From JADCGM01 sp943370355 (GTDB lineage: Bacteria; Pseudomonadota; Alphaproteobacteria; Sphingomonadales; Sphingomonadaceae): DNA of 64,000 bases. Every line of letters starts with the position of its first letter. Position 1 is the first letter of the stretch. The notes beneath the pieces were generated by a model that saw only the letters and a program-made list of their open reading frames with translations, was not told where the DNA came from and ran no database searches. The position numbers and the translations under genes were made by a program. Location of the stretch: positions 1 through 64,000 of the forward strand of contig CALRQP020000015.1 of assembly GCA_943370355.1 (NCBI GenBank), read 5' to 3'. Positions 25,099-34,382 of the stretch are shown one piece after another.

Positions 25099-27894
25099 CT
25101 ACTTCCGCACTTCGAGCGGGAGTCCCAGCCCGGTCAGCTGTGGTTCCACGACCGTCCGGTCGCCGATGACGATCCACAATAACTTCGACGGGTCGAGTGA
25201 CTCTGCCGTCGCGGCTTTGAGATCCTCCAATGTCAGCTTCGCGTACCGCCCGGCCAGCGTGACCTGATAGTCGTCAGGCCGCCCCAGCACATAGTTGCGC
25301 TCGATCGAGCCCAGCACATCGCCGCCGCTCTCGAATGCGCCGGGAAGGGAGCGGACATTATTGTTGACCGTCCGCGCCAGTTCGTCGGCGGTCGGCGGCT
25401 TTTTGGTGCGGTAATCCGCCATGTCGGCGATCATCGCCGCCATCGCGGGGCCGGTCTTGTCGGTCTGCACTGGCGCGAACAGCATGAAAGGCATTTGCTC
25501 GCGCACTGTGCTCGCGATTGTCTGCACGCCATAGGCCCAGCCTTTGTCCTCGCGCACATCGGCATTGAGCCGCGAGGTGAAATTGCCGCCAAGGATATCG
25601 TTGGCGACGCCGAGCGCCAGTTGGTCGTCAACGCCCTTCACCGCCAGCGGCGTCCCGGCAAGGATCATCGACTGCGGCGACCCGGGCCGGTCGATAAGAA
25701 TGATGCGCGAGGCCGGCGGCTGCACCGTCGTAAATGCCTTCACGCCCTTGCGCTCCGCCGGTGCCTGCCAGTCGCCAAGGCTCGCCTCGAGCAGCGGCTT
25801 CAGCTCGGTCATCGTCACGTCGCCGACCACAAACAGCGCGGCATTGTCGGGTCGGATCCAGGTGCGGTGGAATGCGACGAGATCGTCGCGCGTTACCGCC
25901 GTCACGCCCGCAGCTGTTCCCGACCCGGTAAACGGGATCCCATAAGGATGTGCCGGCCCGTAAATCAGCGGCGGCAGTTCACGGAACGCGAGGCTCTGCG
26001 GCTCGGTCTGCTCGGCCGCGATGCGCGTCAACACCTGTGTGCGCACGCGCTTGAGTTCGGCCTCCGCGAAGGCGGGATTGCGCACGACATCGGCGAACAG
26101 GTCGAGCGACGCCGCCAGATTGGGCTTCAATGCATTCAGCGACAGCCGCGTGCGGTCCATGCCCGCCGAGGCGCCAATGCTCGCGCCGAGCCGTTCGCCC
26201 TCCTCGACGATCTGCGTGGCACTGCGCTTCGCCGTGCCCTCGTCGATGAGGGCTAGCACGAGTCCCTGCGTGCCGAGCTTCGCCTTGGGGTCGGCGGCAT
26301 TGCCGGCGTCGAACGACAGGATCATCCGCACCACCGGAACCGTCGTCCGCCGCGCCAGCGTCACCGCAATGCCGTTTGACAGTGTCGCGCGCTCAACCTT
26401 GGGGAAATCCAGTGCCGGGAATCCCGCCACTTCGGGTGCGGCGCGCGACGGTTTGACCGAAGCCGGCGGTGGCGGCGCGGGTGTCGTGACTGCCGGACCC
26501 GGCGGCGATATCTTCTTCGCCTCGTCGCTCGCGGTCCGCTGCCCCGGAACGACGGTCAGCCGGTAGTCGCCGCGCGACAGCCAGCGTTGTGCTGCGGCCT
26601 GCACGCTCGCCGGGGTCGCCGCCGCATAACGGCCCATCTCGATCCGATAGAAGCCGGGGTCGCCCGCGTAGACGAGACCCTCAGCGAGCGTCCCGGCCTT
26701 GCCGCTGAATCCGCCGACTTCCTCCAGCCCGCGAATCCGCCCACCGACTTCGCGCGTCGCCACCCGGCTCACCTCATCGGCCGTCGGCCCGGCTTTCAGA
26801 AACTCGGCCATCACGGCATCGATGCGCGCTTCCACGAGCGCCGGATCGACGCCGGGCTTCACATCGGCGCTGATCGTGATCTGGCTCGCCAGTTCCTCGG
26901 GCTCGACATAGGCACCGACGCCGACCGCGAGCTGCTTCTCGCGCACCAGATCATTGTACAGCCGCGACGAGCCGCCATTGCCGAGGATCGCCGCCGCCAT
27001 GTCGAGCAGCGGCGTCGCCGGATCGAGCCGGCCGGGGGCAACATAAACTCGCATCAGCCGCGTCGTCGCGACCGCGTCGCGCATCGTCTCGCGCCGCGTC
27101 TCGCTGTGGTTGGGAACGGGGGCGGTGAGCTTCACCGGATCGGGGCCGCGCGGGATGCTGCCGAAATATTTCTCGACAAGCGGCCGCGCCGTCTTCGCAT
27201 CGACATCGCCCGCCAGCACGAGCACGGCATTGTTGGGCCCGTAATTGGCGCGGAACCAGCCCTTCACATCGTCGAGGCTCGCGCCATCGAGGTCGGCCAT
27301 CGAGCCGATCGTCGTGTGATGATAGGGATGGCCCGCCGGAAATATCGCTGCGTGGATCGCATAGTCCGTGAGGCCATAGGGTTCGTTGTCGCCCTGCCGC
27401 TTCTCGTTCTGGACGACCGCACGCTGGTTATCGAGCACCTTTTGGGTGACCGCGCCGAGCAGATGCCCCATCCGATCGGATTCGAGGAACAGCGCGAGTT
27501 CAAGCGCGGGGGTCGGCACCGTCTCGAAATAATTGGTGCGGTCGGAGGCAGTGGTGCCGTTCGAGTCGGTTGCGCCGACATTCTCCAGCGGCGCGAAAAA
27601 TTCGCCCGGATTATTCTCCGATCCATTGAACATAAGATGCTCGAACAGATGCGCAAAGCCGGTCTTGCCGGCCGGCTCGTCCTTCGACCCGATATGATAC
27701 CAGACATTCACCGCGACGACGGGGGCCTTGCGGTCGGTATGCACGACAACGCGCAACCCGTTCGCGAGCGTGAACTGCTCGAAGGGAATATCGACCGATT
27801 TGACGAGGTCGGCGACGGGGGCGGGGGTCTCCGCCGCAACCCCCTGGATCGACACGAGTCCCGCTGCAAGCCAGGCCAATAGTTTCACTGTCAT
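25099..27894 (-). CDS. M16-family zinc metallopeptidase, two-repeat form
   Basis: 931-residue exported peptidase. The signal peptide is MTVKLLAWLAAGLVSIQGVAA. The N-terminal M16 repeat has the inverted zinc motif HLFEH at residues 82-86 (HxxEH) with the downstream glutamate near ENEKR-type sequence (VQNEKRQGDNEPYG). A Pro/Ala-rich linker around residue 460-480 precedes a second repeat (FPKVERATLSNGIAVTLARR) without HxxEH, as usual for the inactive half. Likely periplasmic and degrading peptides. No operon partner is evident; HlyD lies 52 bp away. Confidence 0.95.
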   Translation of the reverse strand: MTVKLLAWLAAGLVSIQGVAAETPAPVADLVKSVDIPFEQFTLANGLRVVVHTDRKAPVVAVNVWYHIGSKDEPAGKTGFAHLFEHLMFNGSENNPGEFFAPLENVGATDSNGTTASDRTNYFETVPTPALELALFLESDRMGHLLGAVTQKVLDNQRAVVQNEKRQGDNEPYGLTDYAIHAAIFPAGHPYHHTTIGSMADLDGASLDDVKGWFRANYGPNNAVLVLAGDVDAKTARPLVEKYFGSIPRGPDPVKLTAPVPNHSETRRETMRDAVATTRLMRVYVAPGRLDPATPLLDMAAAILGNGGSSRLYNDLVREKQLAVGVGAYVEPEELASQITISADVKPGVDPALVEARIDAVMAEFLKAGPTADEVSRVATREVGGRIRGLEEVGGFSGKAGTLAEGLVYAGDPGFYRIEMGRYAAATPASVQAAAQRWLSRGDYRLTVVPGQRTASDEAKKISPPGPAVTTPAPPPPASVKPSRAAPEVAGFPALDFPKVERATLSNGIAVTLARRTTVPVVRMILSFDAGNAADPKAKLGTQGLVLALIDEGTAKRSATQIVEEGERLGASIGASAGMDRTRLSLNALKPNLAASLDLFADVVRNPAFAEAELKRVRTQVLTRIAAEQTEPQSLAFRELPPLIYGPAHPYGIPFTGSGTAAGVTAVTRDDLVAFHRTWIRPDNAALFVVGDVTMTELKPLLEASLGDWQAPAERKGVKAFTTVQPPASRIILIDRPGSPQSMILAGTPLAVKGVDDQLALGVANDILGGNFTSRLNADVREDKGWAYGVQTIASTVREQMPFMLFAPVQTDKTGPAMAAMIADMADYRTKKPPTADELARTVNNNVRSLPGAFESGGDVLGSIERNYVLGRPDDYQVTLAGRYAKLTLEDLKAATAESLDPSKLLWIVIGDRTVVEPQLTGLGLPLEVRK

Positions 27895-27946
27895 CGCCGG
27901 TCCTTCCGAGCCCCGGCACTGCTCTACCCAAGCGCGCGGCGCGACA

Positions 27947-29062
27947 CTAGCGCAGTTCGACCTCGACTTCGGCAGACAGGCCCGGCCGCAACCGCTTCAG
28001 CGCCGCCTGTCCGGGATCAAGCCGGATCCGGACGCCGACCCGCTGCACGATCTTCGTGAAATTGCCCGTGCCCGGCTCGAACGGGATCAGCGCGAACTCG
28101 GAGCCTGCGCCGGGCGCAAAACTGTCGACGCGGCCGGTCAGCGTCTCGTCGGGAAGCGCGTCGATGCTGACCTCGGCGCGCTGTCCAGCGACCATGCGAG
28201 CGGTCTGCGTCTCCTTGAAATTGGCGACAATGTAGAGGCCCTCGCTCGGCACGATGCGCATCAGGCGCGTTCCCGGCTGGACATATTCGCCGGCCTCGAC
28301 CTGCCGGTCGCCGACCGTCCCGCCAATCGGCGCGCGGATGAGCGCATGCGTCAAATCCTGCGTTGCCAGATCGAGCGCGGCCTTCGCCTTGGCCTGCGTC
28401 GCACGGGCCTGCGCGAGCACACCGAGCAGTTCAGCACGGCGAGCGCCCGCAACATCGCCTTCACGCGCCCGGCCGGCCAGTGCCGCGCGGGCCCGGCTCG
28501 CTTCGGCGATCGCGCCCGTTGCGGCGGAATTGGCGGCCTCGATGCTGCGTTTGGTCACGAACCCCTGCGGAAGCAGCGCACGCTGGCGGTCGCGTTCGGC
28601 GATTGCGCGCGCAACTTCGGCGTCGGCGGCACGGATCATCGTCCCCGCTGTCGCCTCATTGGCCAAGGCCAGCCGTTGCTCGGCCCCGAGCCGGGTCAAC
28701 GCCGCTTGCGCCGCATCGACGGCCGCATCCGCGACCTGCAAATCGGCGCGCGCTGCCGCGAGCCGCGCCCGATATTCCTCATCGTCGAGCCGGACCAGAG
28801 GTGTCCCCGCAGCCACCCTGCTGTTGTCGGCCACGAGCACCGCGGCGACGAGTCCGCGAACCTTCGGCGCGACAATGGTCGAGTCGGCGCGAACATAGGC
28901 GTTGTCGGTCGAAACGCTGCGGCCTGCCGCATGGATATAGGCCCAGCCGGCCAGGATCGCGACGATCGCCAGCGCGAGCACGATCAACGCGCGAGGCGGC
29001 TTGCGGCGCGCCTCGACCGGCGTCGCATCGAGAAAACTCTCTGCAAGTGGCTGTTCGGTCAT
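27947..29062 (-). CDS. EmrA/HlyD-type membrane fusion protein
   Basis: 371-residue periplasmic adaptor. A cytoplasmic N-terminus of ~25 residues is followed by one membrane helix (ALIVLALAIVAILAGWAYI) and a lipoyl/barrel half (VSTDNAYVRADSTIVAPKVRG). A long coiled-coil hairpin rich in Ala, Arg and Glu comes next, then a second lipoyl half (LTHALIRAPIGGTVGDRQVEAGEYVQPG). It overlaps the TetR gene by 4 bp and pairs with the divergent DHA2 transporter. Together with an outer-membrane channel, not in the window, it would form a drug efflux system. Confidence 0.93.
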   Translation of the reverse strand: MTEQPLAESFLDATPVEARRKPPRALIVLALAIVAILAGWAYIHAAGRSVSTDNAYVRADSTIVAPKVRGLVAAVLVADNSRVAAGTPLVRLDDEEYRARLAAARADLQVADAAVDAAQAALTRLGAEQRLALANEATAGTMIRAADAEVARAIAERDRQRALLPQGFVTKRSIEAANSAATGAIAEASRARAALAGRAREGDVAGARRAELLGVLAQARATQAKAKAALDLATQDLTHALIRAPIGGTVGDRQVEAGEYVQPGTRLMRIVPSEGLYIVANFKETQTARMVAGQRAEVSIDALPDETLTGRVDSFAPGAGSEFALIPFEPGTGNFTKIVQRVGVRIRLDPGQAALKRLRPGLSAEVEVELR

Positions 29063-29673
29063 CGCATCACCCCTGCGCGGCGCTTCAGCGATGTCCGCGT
29101 CGATTCGAGAATGGCGTCGGAGGCTTCGCCCGCCCCGAGCGCACGCGCCAGCGAGACGGCGCCAACTGCCTCGGCGAGCAGTCCTGCTGCGAGCAATCCG
29201 CTGCCGCTGTCACCGTTTACAGCGGTCAACCATGCCGAAAGCTGACCCATCATCGCGGCAATCCCGTTCGCCAGCGCCGCGCGGGCCGCATCCCCGCTTC
29301 GGGACACTTCGGCCGCAAGCGCGGGCAGTGCGCAACCCCGTTCCGGACCATCGCGGTGCCGTTCTGAGACGTACAGATCGATCCAGCCTGCCAGCGCTTC
29401 CTTCGGCGGCAGGTCCGCGAGTTCGCGCTGGAAGCGGCGACTCGAGTCGGCAAAACTCGCGGTGATCGCCGCCGCCGTCAGGGCATCCTTCGAGTCGAAA
29501 TGCGCATAGAAGCCGCCGTGCGTGAGGCCTGCGTCGGCCATTACTGCGGCAACGCCAGCGCCAGCCAGACCTCGCGACCGGATCGCCCGCGACGCGGCGC
29601 GAACCACGCGTTCCCGCGTGGCTGCCTTGGCGGCCTCTCGCGATGTCCCAACGTTGGCTGATGAATTTTTCAT
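29059..29673 (-). CDS. TetR/AcrR-family repressor of the efflux locus
   Basis: The start at 29673 gives 204 residues (MKNSSANVG). The N-terminal helix-turn-helix reads VRAASRAIRSRGLAGAGVAAV, then MADAGLTHGGFYAHFDSKDAL, typical of TetR proteins. The ligand-binding domain follows, with a TetR_C-like segment (FQRELADLPPKEALAGWID). It overlaps emrA-like by 4 bp and faces the emrB-like gene. A palindrome covers its own -10 box and start codon, so it very likely represses itself, the adaptor and the divergent transporter. Confidence 0.92.
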   Translation of the reverse strand: MKNSSANVGTSREAAKAATRERVVRAASRAIRSRGLAGAGVAAVMADAGLTHGGFYAHFDSKDALTAAAITASFADSSRRFQRELADLPPKEALAGWIDLYVSERHRDGPERGCALPALAAEVSRSGDAARAALANGIAAMMGQLSAWLTAVNGDSGSGLLAAGLLAEAVGAVSLARALGAGEASDAILESTRTSLKRRAGVMR

Positions 29674-29689
29674 ATGACGAACATCATAT
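29672..29689. promoter_or_regulatory. Candidate TetR operator
   Basis: On the minus strand ATATGATG-TT-CGTCATAT is an 18-bp inverted repeat with 7 of 8 positions matching between arms. It overlaps the TetR start codon, its -10 box and a TATAAA (29687-29692) that may serve the divergent transporter. This is the expected layout for shared autorepression. Confidence 0.6.
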
Positions 29690-29713
29690 AAAACTCTAGG
29701 GATGAGCTGTCTA
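29685..29713 (-). promoter_or_regulatory. Promoter of the TetR-EmrA unit
   Basis: Minus-strand TAGACA (plus 29708-29713) and TATATG (plus 29685-29690) are separated by exactly 17 bp and lie 12 bp upstream of the TetR start. The -10 box is inside the candidate operator. Confidence 0.5.
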
Positions 29714-29733
29714 TCCCGTTGCATAAAGCTACC

Positions 29734-31311
29734 ATGACCGCCGCTGCTGTTCCCTTCGACCCCACGACGATGCCCGAGCGGCGCAAGCTGCTGCTGTTCG
29801 CCGTCATGGCGTTCGGTCAGTTCATGGCGCTGCTCGACACGCAAATCGTCGCGGCCTCGCTCAATTCGGTGCAGGCAGGCCTGTCCGCCGGTCCGGACGA
29901 GATTGCTTGGGTACAGACCAGCTATCTGATGGCCGAGATCGTCATGATCCCGCTGTCCGGCTTTCTGGCCCGCGCGCTCAGCACGCGCTGGCTGTTCGCC
30001 GGTTCAGCCGCGCTATTCACGCTGTCGTCGCTATTGTGCGGCACTGCCACCTCGATCGAGCAGATGATCGCTTACCGCGCCATTCAGGGCTTCGTCGGCG
30101 GCGCGATGATCCCGCTCGTCTTCTCGACCGGCTTCACGATCTTCACCGCCGACAAGCGCGCGATGATCCCCGGCATCCTCGGCCTTGTCTCGACGCTCGC
30201 CCCGACGCTCGGTCCCAGCCTCGGCGGCTGGATCACCGATGCGGCGTCCTGGCGCTGGCTGTTCTTCATGAACATCCTGCCCGGCATCCTGATCACGCTG
30301 GCGGTACCCATCCTGGGCCGCATCGACGAACCCGACCCGAGCCTCCTCAAGCGGATCGACTGGCTGCACCTCGCGGGTCTCGCGCTGTTCCTCGGCGGTC
30401 TGCAATATGCGTTGGAGGAAGGCCCGCGCCACCAATGGTTCGACGATGCGCGTGTGGCGACGGCCGGATGGCTGTCGCTTGTCGGCTGCGCTGTCTTCTT
30501 CGAGCGCTGTTTCTTCTCGACCGCCCCGCTCGTCCGCCTAGCCCCCTTCCGCCGCCCGACCTTCGGCATCGCCTGCGGGCTCAACTTCGTCATCGGCTTC
30601 GGTCTCTACGCGTCGACCTATCTGATGCCGGTATTTCTTGGCCGGGTGCGCGGCTATTCGAGCGCCCAGATCGGCGGCACCGTATTCGTCGCGGGCCTTG
30701 CAATGGGATTTGGCGCGCCGATTGCGGCCAAACTCTCCAGCCGCGCTGACCCGCGTATTGTCGTTGCTGTGGGCTTCACCTTTTTCGCGCTCGGCTTGTA
30801 CCTCCTCTCCGCCGTCAATCCCGACTGGGGATTCTCCGAACTGCTGGTCCCGCAAATCGTGCGTGGCTTTGCGATCCTGCTCTGTATCGTCCCAACGGTC
30901 GGTCTCGGCATCGGCGGCGCCGCCCCGGCCGATCTGCGCGACGCGTCAGGCCTGTTCAACCTCACGCGCAATCTTGGCGGCGCGGTCGGCATCGCGCTCG
31001 TCAACACATGGCTTCAGGACCTGACGCGGCTGCACGCCCTGCGGCTGTCGGAAGCGATGGGCGCGCTGCCGGATGCCGCGCGGGACATGCTGACCGGCCT
31101 TTCGGCAATGATTGGCACCCTGACCACCGACAGCGCACACGCCTTGCTGATGGCGCAGGGCCAGCTGGCGCGCATCGTCTCGCGACAGGCGCTCACGCTC
31201 GCCTTCGACGATGTGTTCCTGCGCATGGGGTTGCTGTTCGCGCTCGCCATTCCGCTCGCCGCGCTGTGCAAGGCACCCGCGAACGGCGCAGCGCCGGCCT
31301 CCGAGCACTGA
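29734..31311 (+). CDS. DHA2-family (EmrB-type) drug:H+ antiporter
   Basis: The ATG at 29734 gives 525 residues with about 14 membrane segments. Family motifs are visible: LLDTQIVAASLNSVQ in helix 1, WVQTSYLMAEIVMIPLSGFLA, and RAIQGFVGGAMIPL and GPSLGGWITDAASWRWLFFMNI (motif C region). It pairs with the divergent HlyD/EmrA-like adaptor under TetR control. A TTG at 29719 is in frame but less likely as a start. Its stop abuts the stop of the convergent molybdenum hydroxylase gene with no bases between. Confidence 0.94.
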   Translation: MTAAAVPFDPTTMPERRKLLLFAVMAFGQFMALLDTQIVAASLNSVQAGLSAGPDEIAWVQTSYLMAEIVMIPLSGFLARALSTRWLFAGSAALFTLSSLLCGTATSIEQMIAYRAIQGFVGGAMIPLVFSTGFTIFTADKRAMIPGILGLVSTLAPTLGPSLGGWITDAASWRWLFFMNILPGILITLAVPILGRIDEPDPSLLKRIDWLHLAGLALFLGGLQYALEEGPRHQWFDDARVATAGWLSLVGCAVFFERCFFSTAPLVRLAPFRRPTFGIACGLNFVIGFGLYASTYLMPVFLGRVRGYSSAQIGGTVFVAGLAMGFGAPIAAKLSSRADPRIVVAVGFTFFALGLYLLSAVNPDWGFSELLVPQIVRGFAILLCIVPTVGLGIGGAAPADLRDASGLFNLTRNLGGAVGIALVNTWLQDLTRLHALRLSEAMGALPDAARDMLTGLSAMIGTLTTDSAHALLMAQGQLARIVSRQALTLAFDDVFLRMGLLFALAIPLAALCKAPANGAAPASEH

Positions 31312-33585
31312 CTATTCGGCGGCCTGCCGCATGCCGAGGCTCTGGCACGCCCGCCACACCCGCTCCGGTGTCGCCGGCATCTCGATCGCCGTGCCGTCGA
31401 GCGCGTCGATTATCGCATTCATGATCGACGGCATCGATCCGATCGTCCCCGCCTCGCCGCAGCCCTTGGCGCCCAGCGGATTGGTCGGCGACGTCGTGCC
31501 CAGCGTGTCAAACGCCACCCAGGGCATGTCGTCGGCGCGCGGGACGCCATAATCCATGAAGGATCCCGTCAGGAGCTGCGCGCCCTCGCCGTAGACGATG
31601 TTTTCCAGCAGCGCCTGTCCAAGGCCCTGCGCGACGCCGCCATGCACCTGCCCCTGCAGCAGCAGCGGGTTCACGATCGTGCCGAAATCGTCGACGAGGC
31701 TGTAGTGCGTGACCTTGACCATGCCGGTGTCAGGATCGATTTCGACCTCCGCGACATGGCAGCCATTGGGGTAGGTCGGGCTCGGCTTTGCGGGCGCATA
31801 GCGATGCCGGCCGTCGAGCGCCCCCGGATTGGCGGCCGACAATTCGGCGAGCGACGCCGTGCGATTGCTGCCGCGCGCCCGGAAGACGCCTTCGGCATAG
31901 TCGACGTCCTCGGCATCGAGCATCGGCTTCGCAAGTTCGATGCCGCGGGCGATCAGATCTTCGGCAGCCCCGAGCACGGCGCCGCCACCCCACGCCATCG
32001 AGCGCGAGCCGCCAGTGCCATTGCCCTGGTCGAGCCGGTCGCTGTCGCCCTGCACGATGCGCACCTGCTCCATCGGCACGCCGAGCTTTTCGGCGAGCAC
32101 CTGCGCATAGACCGTCTCATGGCCCTGGCCGTTGGACTGGGTGCCAACAGCGGCTTCGACGATCCCGTCGGACGCAACGCGAATGTCGGCGAATTCGTCC
32201 GCCGATCCGCCGCCCGCGATCTCGACATAATAGCAAAGCCCGCGCCCATAGCGCTTGCCGCGCCGCCCCGCCTCGGCCTTGCGCGCCGGAAACCCGGCCC
32301 AGTCTGCATTCGCGAGTGCCTTGTCGAGCACCGCCGGGAAATCGCCGACATCGAACGTCAGTCCGAGCCCGTTGGCATGCGGCAATTCCGACGGCTTCAG
32401 CAGGTTGCGGCGCCGGATTTCGTCAACGCCGAGGCCGATTTCGCGCGCCGCCGCTTCGAGCAGCCGCTCCATCAGATAGGCGCTCTCCGGGCGTCCCGCG
32501 CCGCGATAGGCATCGACGGGCGCTGTCGACGTGACGACCCCATGCACCTTGTTGTGGATCGCCGGGATCCGGTAGACGCCGCCCATGATCCGCCCGCCGG
32601 CCATCGTCTGGATCGCCGGCCCGAAGATCGACTGATAGGCTCCGAGTTCGCTCCAGGTTTCGACCTGCAGGCCGAGGATCATGCCATCCTTGTCGAGCGC
32701 GAGCGCGGCATCGCTGACCATCGCGCGCCCATGCGTGTCGGTCTGAAACGCATCGCCGCGGTCGCCCGTCCATTTGACCGGCCGCCCCAATTCGTTCGCG
32801 GCATGCAGCACCAGCACATATTCGGGGTAGATGAAGGTCTTCATGCCGAAGCCGCCACCGACGTCCTGGGTGATGATCCGCACCTGGTCGGCCGGGATTT
32901 TCATGATCATGCCGGCCAACATCGCCCGCATCCCGGCAACGCCCTGGCTGCCGACATTGAGCACGAACTTGTCGTCCTCAAAACGCCCGACCGCCGCGCG
33001 CACCTCCATTGACGTCGGTGCGATGCGGTTCTGCACGATGCGCCGCCGCGTCACATGCGCCGCGCCCGCAACCGCTGCCGCCGCCTTGTCGGCATCGCCG
33101 ACCTGCCACAGGAAAATATCGTTCGAGGCCGCACCCTCCCACAACACCGGCGCGCCAGCGGCCAGTGCCTCGTCCATGTCGGAGACGGTGGGCAGCTCTT
33201 CATAATCGACTTCGATCGCTTCCGCCCCGGCCCGCGCTGCTTCGCGCGTCTCGGCGACGACAAATGCCACACCGTCGCCGACGAAGCGCACCCGGTCGGT
33301 GCACAGGATCGGGCGCGGGGTCTTCAGGTCGCCCGACAGCGGCACGATGCAAGGGATCGGGCCGTAACCGGCAACGTCCGCACCGGTATAGACCGCGAGC
33401 ACGCCGGGGATCGCCTTCGCCGCTTCGGTATCGACCGAAAGGATACGCGCGTGGCCGTAAGGCGAGCGCAGCGTCACCGCATAGACTTGACCTTCTGCCT
33501 GCAGATCGTCGGTGTAATTGCCATGGCCCGTCAGCAGCCGCTGATCCTCGACCCGGGTGACCGACTGACCGACACCGAACTTCAT
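31312..33585 (-). CDS. Xanthine-dehydrogenase-family molybdopterin-binding subunit (CoxL-like), orphan
   Basis: 757-residue large subunit of the molybdenum hydroxylase family. It has the N-terminal domain (MKFGVGQSVTRVEDQRLLTG), QDVGGGFGMK, the active-site loop AYRGAGRPES near residue 360, GGSRSMAWGGGA and the catalytic-base glutamate in GCGEAGTIG near residue 710. The loop is not the CO-dehydrogenase type (AYRCSFR), so the substrate is another oxidisable compound. The usual small 2Fe-2S and FAD subunits are absent from both sides: neighbours are EmrB and an epimerase-like gene that overlaps its start by 4 bp. Confidence 0.93.
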   Translation of the reverse strand: MKFGVGQSVTRVEDQRLLTGHGNYTDDLQAEGQVYAVTLRSPYGHARILSVDTEAAKAIPGVLAVYTGADVAGYGPIPCIVPLSGDLKTPRPILCTDRVRFVGDGVAFVVAETREAARAGAEAIEVDYEELPTVSDMDEALAAGAPVLWEGAASNDIFLWQVGDADKAAAAVAGAAHVTRRRIVQNRIAPTSMEVRAAVGRFEDDKFVLNVGSQGVAGMRAMLAGMIMKIPADQVRIITQDVGGGFGMKTFIYPEYVLVLHAANELGRPVKWTGDRGDAFQTDTHGRAMVSDAALALDKDGMILGLQVETWSELGAYQSIFGPAIQTMAGGRIMGGVYRIPAIHNKVHGVVTSTAPVDAYRGAGRPESAYLMERLLEAAAREIGLGVDEIRRRNLLKPSELPHANGLGLTFDVGDFPAVLDKALANADWAGFPARKAEAGRRGKRYGRGLCYYVEIAGGGSADEFADIRVASDGIVEAAVGTQSNGQGHETVYAQVLAEKLGVPMEQVRIVQGDSDRLDQGNGTGGSRSMAWGGGAVLGAAEDLIARGIELAKPMLDAEDVDYAEGVFRARGSNRTASLAELSAANPGALDGRHRYAPAKPSPTYPNGCHVAEVEIDPDTGMVKVTHYSLVDDFGTIVNPLLLQGQVHGGVAQGLGQALLENIVYGEGAQLLTGSFMDYGVPRADDMPWVAFDTLGTTSPTNPLGAKGCGEAGTIGSMPSIMNAIIDALDGTAIEMPATPERVWRACQSLGMRQAAE

Positions 33586-34367
33586 GGGGATTCCTCCAGG
33601 CAGGCCCGTAGGCCGTGGACATAGTCAGGATAGCGCAACACGACGCCGAGGTCGCGTTTCATCTTGCCATTCGCGATGCGGCGGCGCTCGCTGTAAAATG
33701 CGCGAGCCTGCGGGGATAGCGCCGCTGGTGCAACCCGCGGCGGGTAAGGCGCGGCGAGCAGGTCGCAGGCAGCCTCAGTCACCACGCTTCCGGAGGCCGG
33801 CCGGTCATCAGCGATATTGTAGACACCGGGTCGAGGCCGCTCGATCGCCGCGATCACGGCACCGACAATATCATCGACATGAATGCGGCTGAAAAGATGC
33901 CCGGGCGCATCAACGCGCTGCGCCTGTCCGCTGCGTACCCGGTCGATCGCCGACCGTCCGGGGCCGTAAATGCCCGGCAGCCGGAACACATGCGCATCCG
34001 GCATCGTTTGCCACGCGAGGTCGGCGTCGCTGCGCGCCGAGCGCCGGCCCGTCCCAACCGGCGCACTCTCATCGACCCATGCCCCGTCGGTGTCGCCATA
34101 GACGCCGGTCGAAGACAGATAGCCAATCCACGCCCCGCTCGCCCGGATCGCATCGCCATAGTGCAGCAGTACCGGATCACCCGCCTCATTTGGCGGCACC
34201 GACGACAGGATGTGCGTCGCCCGCCCGATCGCGCCCACGACCGCCGGATCGTCGAACACCAGCACCCCGTCGCGCGCCGACTGGCGGGTGCCGGTCACCG
34301 CCCAGCCCTTGGCGCGCAACGCCGTCGCAAGCCGCGTCGCGGTATACCCCATGCCGAAAATCAGCAC
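33582..34367 (-). CDS. NAD-dependent epimerase/dehydratase-like (SDR, YeeZ-type) protein
   Basis: 261-residue atypical short-chain dehydrogenase. The nucleotide-binding motif GMGYTA (residues 5-10) directly follows a GTG start, the only start codon in frame after the upstream stop. YLSSTGVYGDTDGAWVDE and FRLPGIYGPGRSA match the YeeZ/SDR group, and the IHVDDIVGAVIAAIE segment supports the call. The substrate is unknown. It lies 15 bp after the M48 gene and overlaps the molybdenum hydroxylase by 4 bp, so the three genes may be cotranscribed. Confidence 0.88.
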   Translation of the reverse strand: MLIFGMGYTATRLATALRAKGWAVTGTRQSARDGVLVFDDPAVVGAIGRATHILSSVPPNEAGDPVLLHYGDAIRASGAWIGYLSSTGVYGDTDGAWVDESAPVGTGRRSARSDADLAWQTMPDAHVFRLPGIYGPGRSAIDRVRSGQAQRVDAPGHLFSRIHVDDIVGAVIAAIERPRPGVYNIADDRPASGSVVTEAACDLLAAPYPPRVAPAALSPQARAFYSERRRIANGKMKRDLGVVLRYPDYVHGLRACLEESP

Positions 34368-34382
34368 GCGCCGTGCCCTGTC

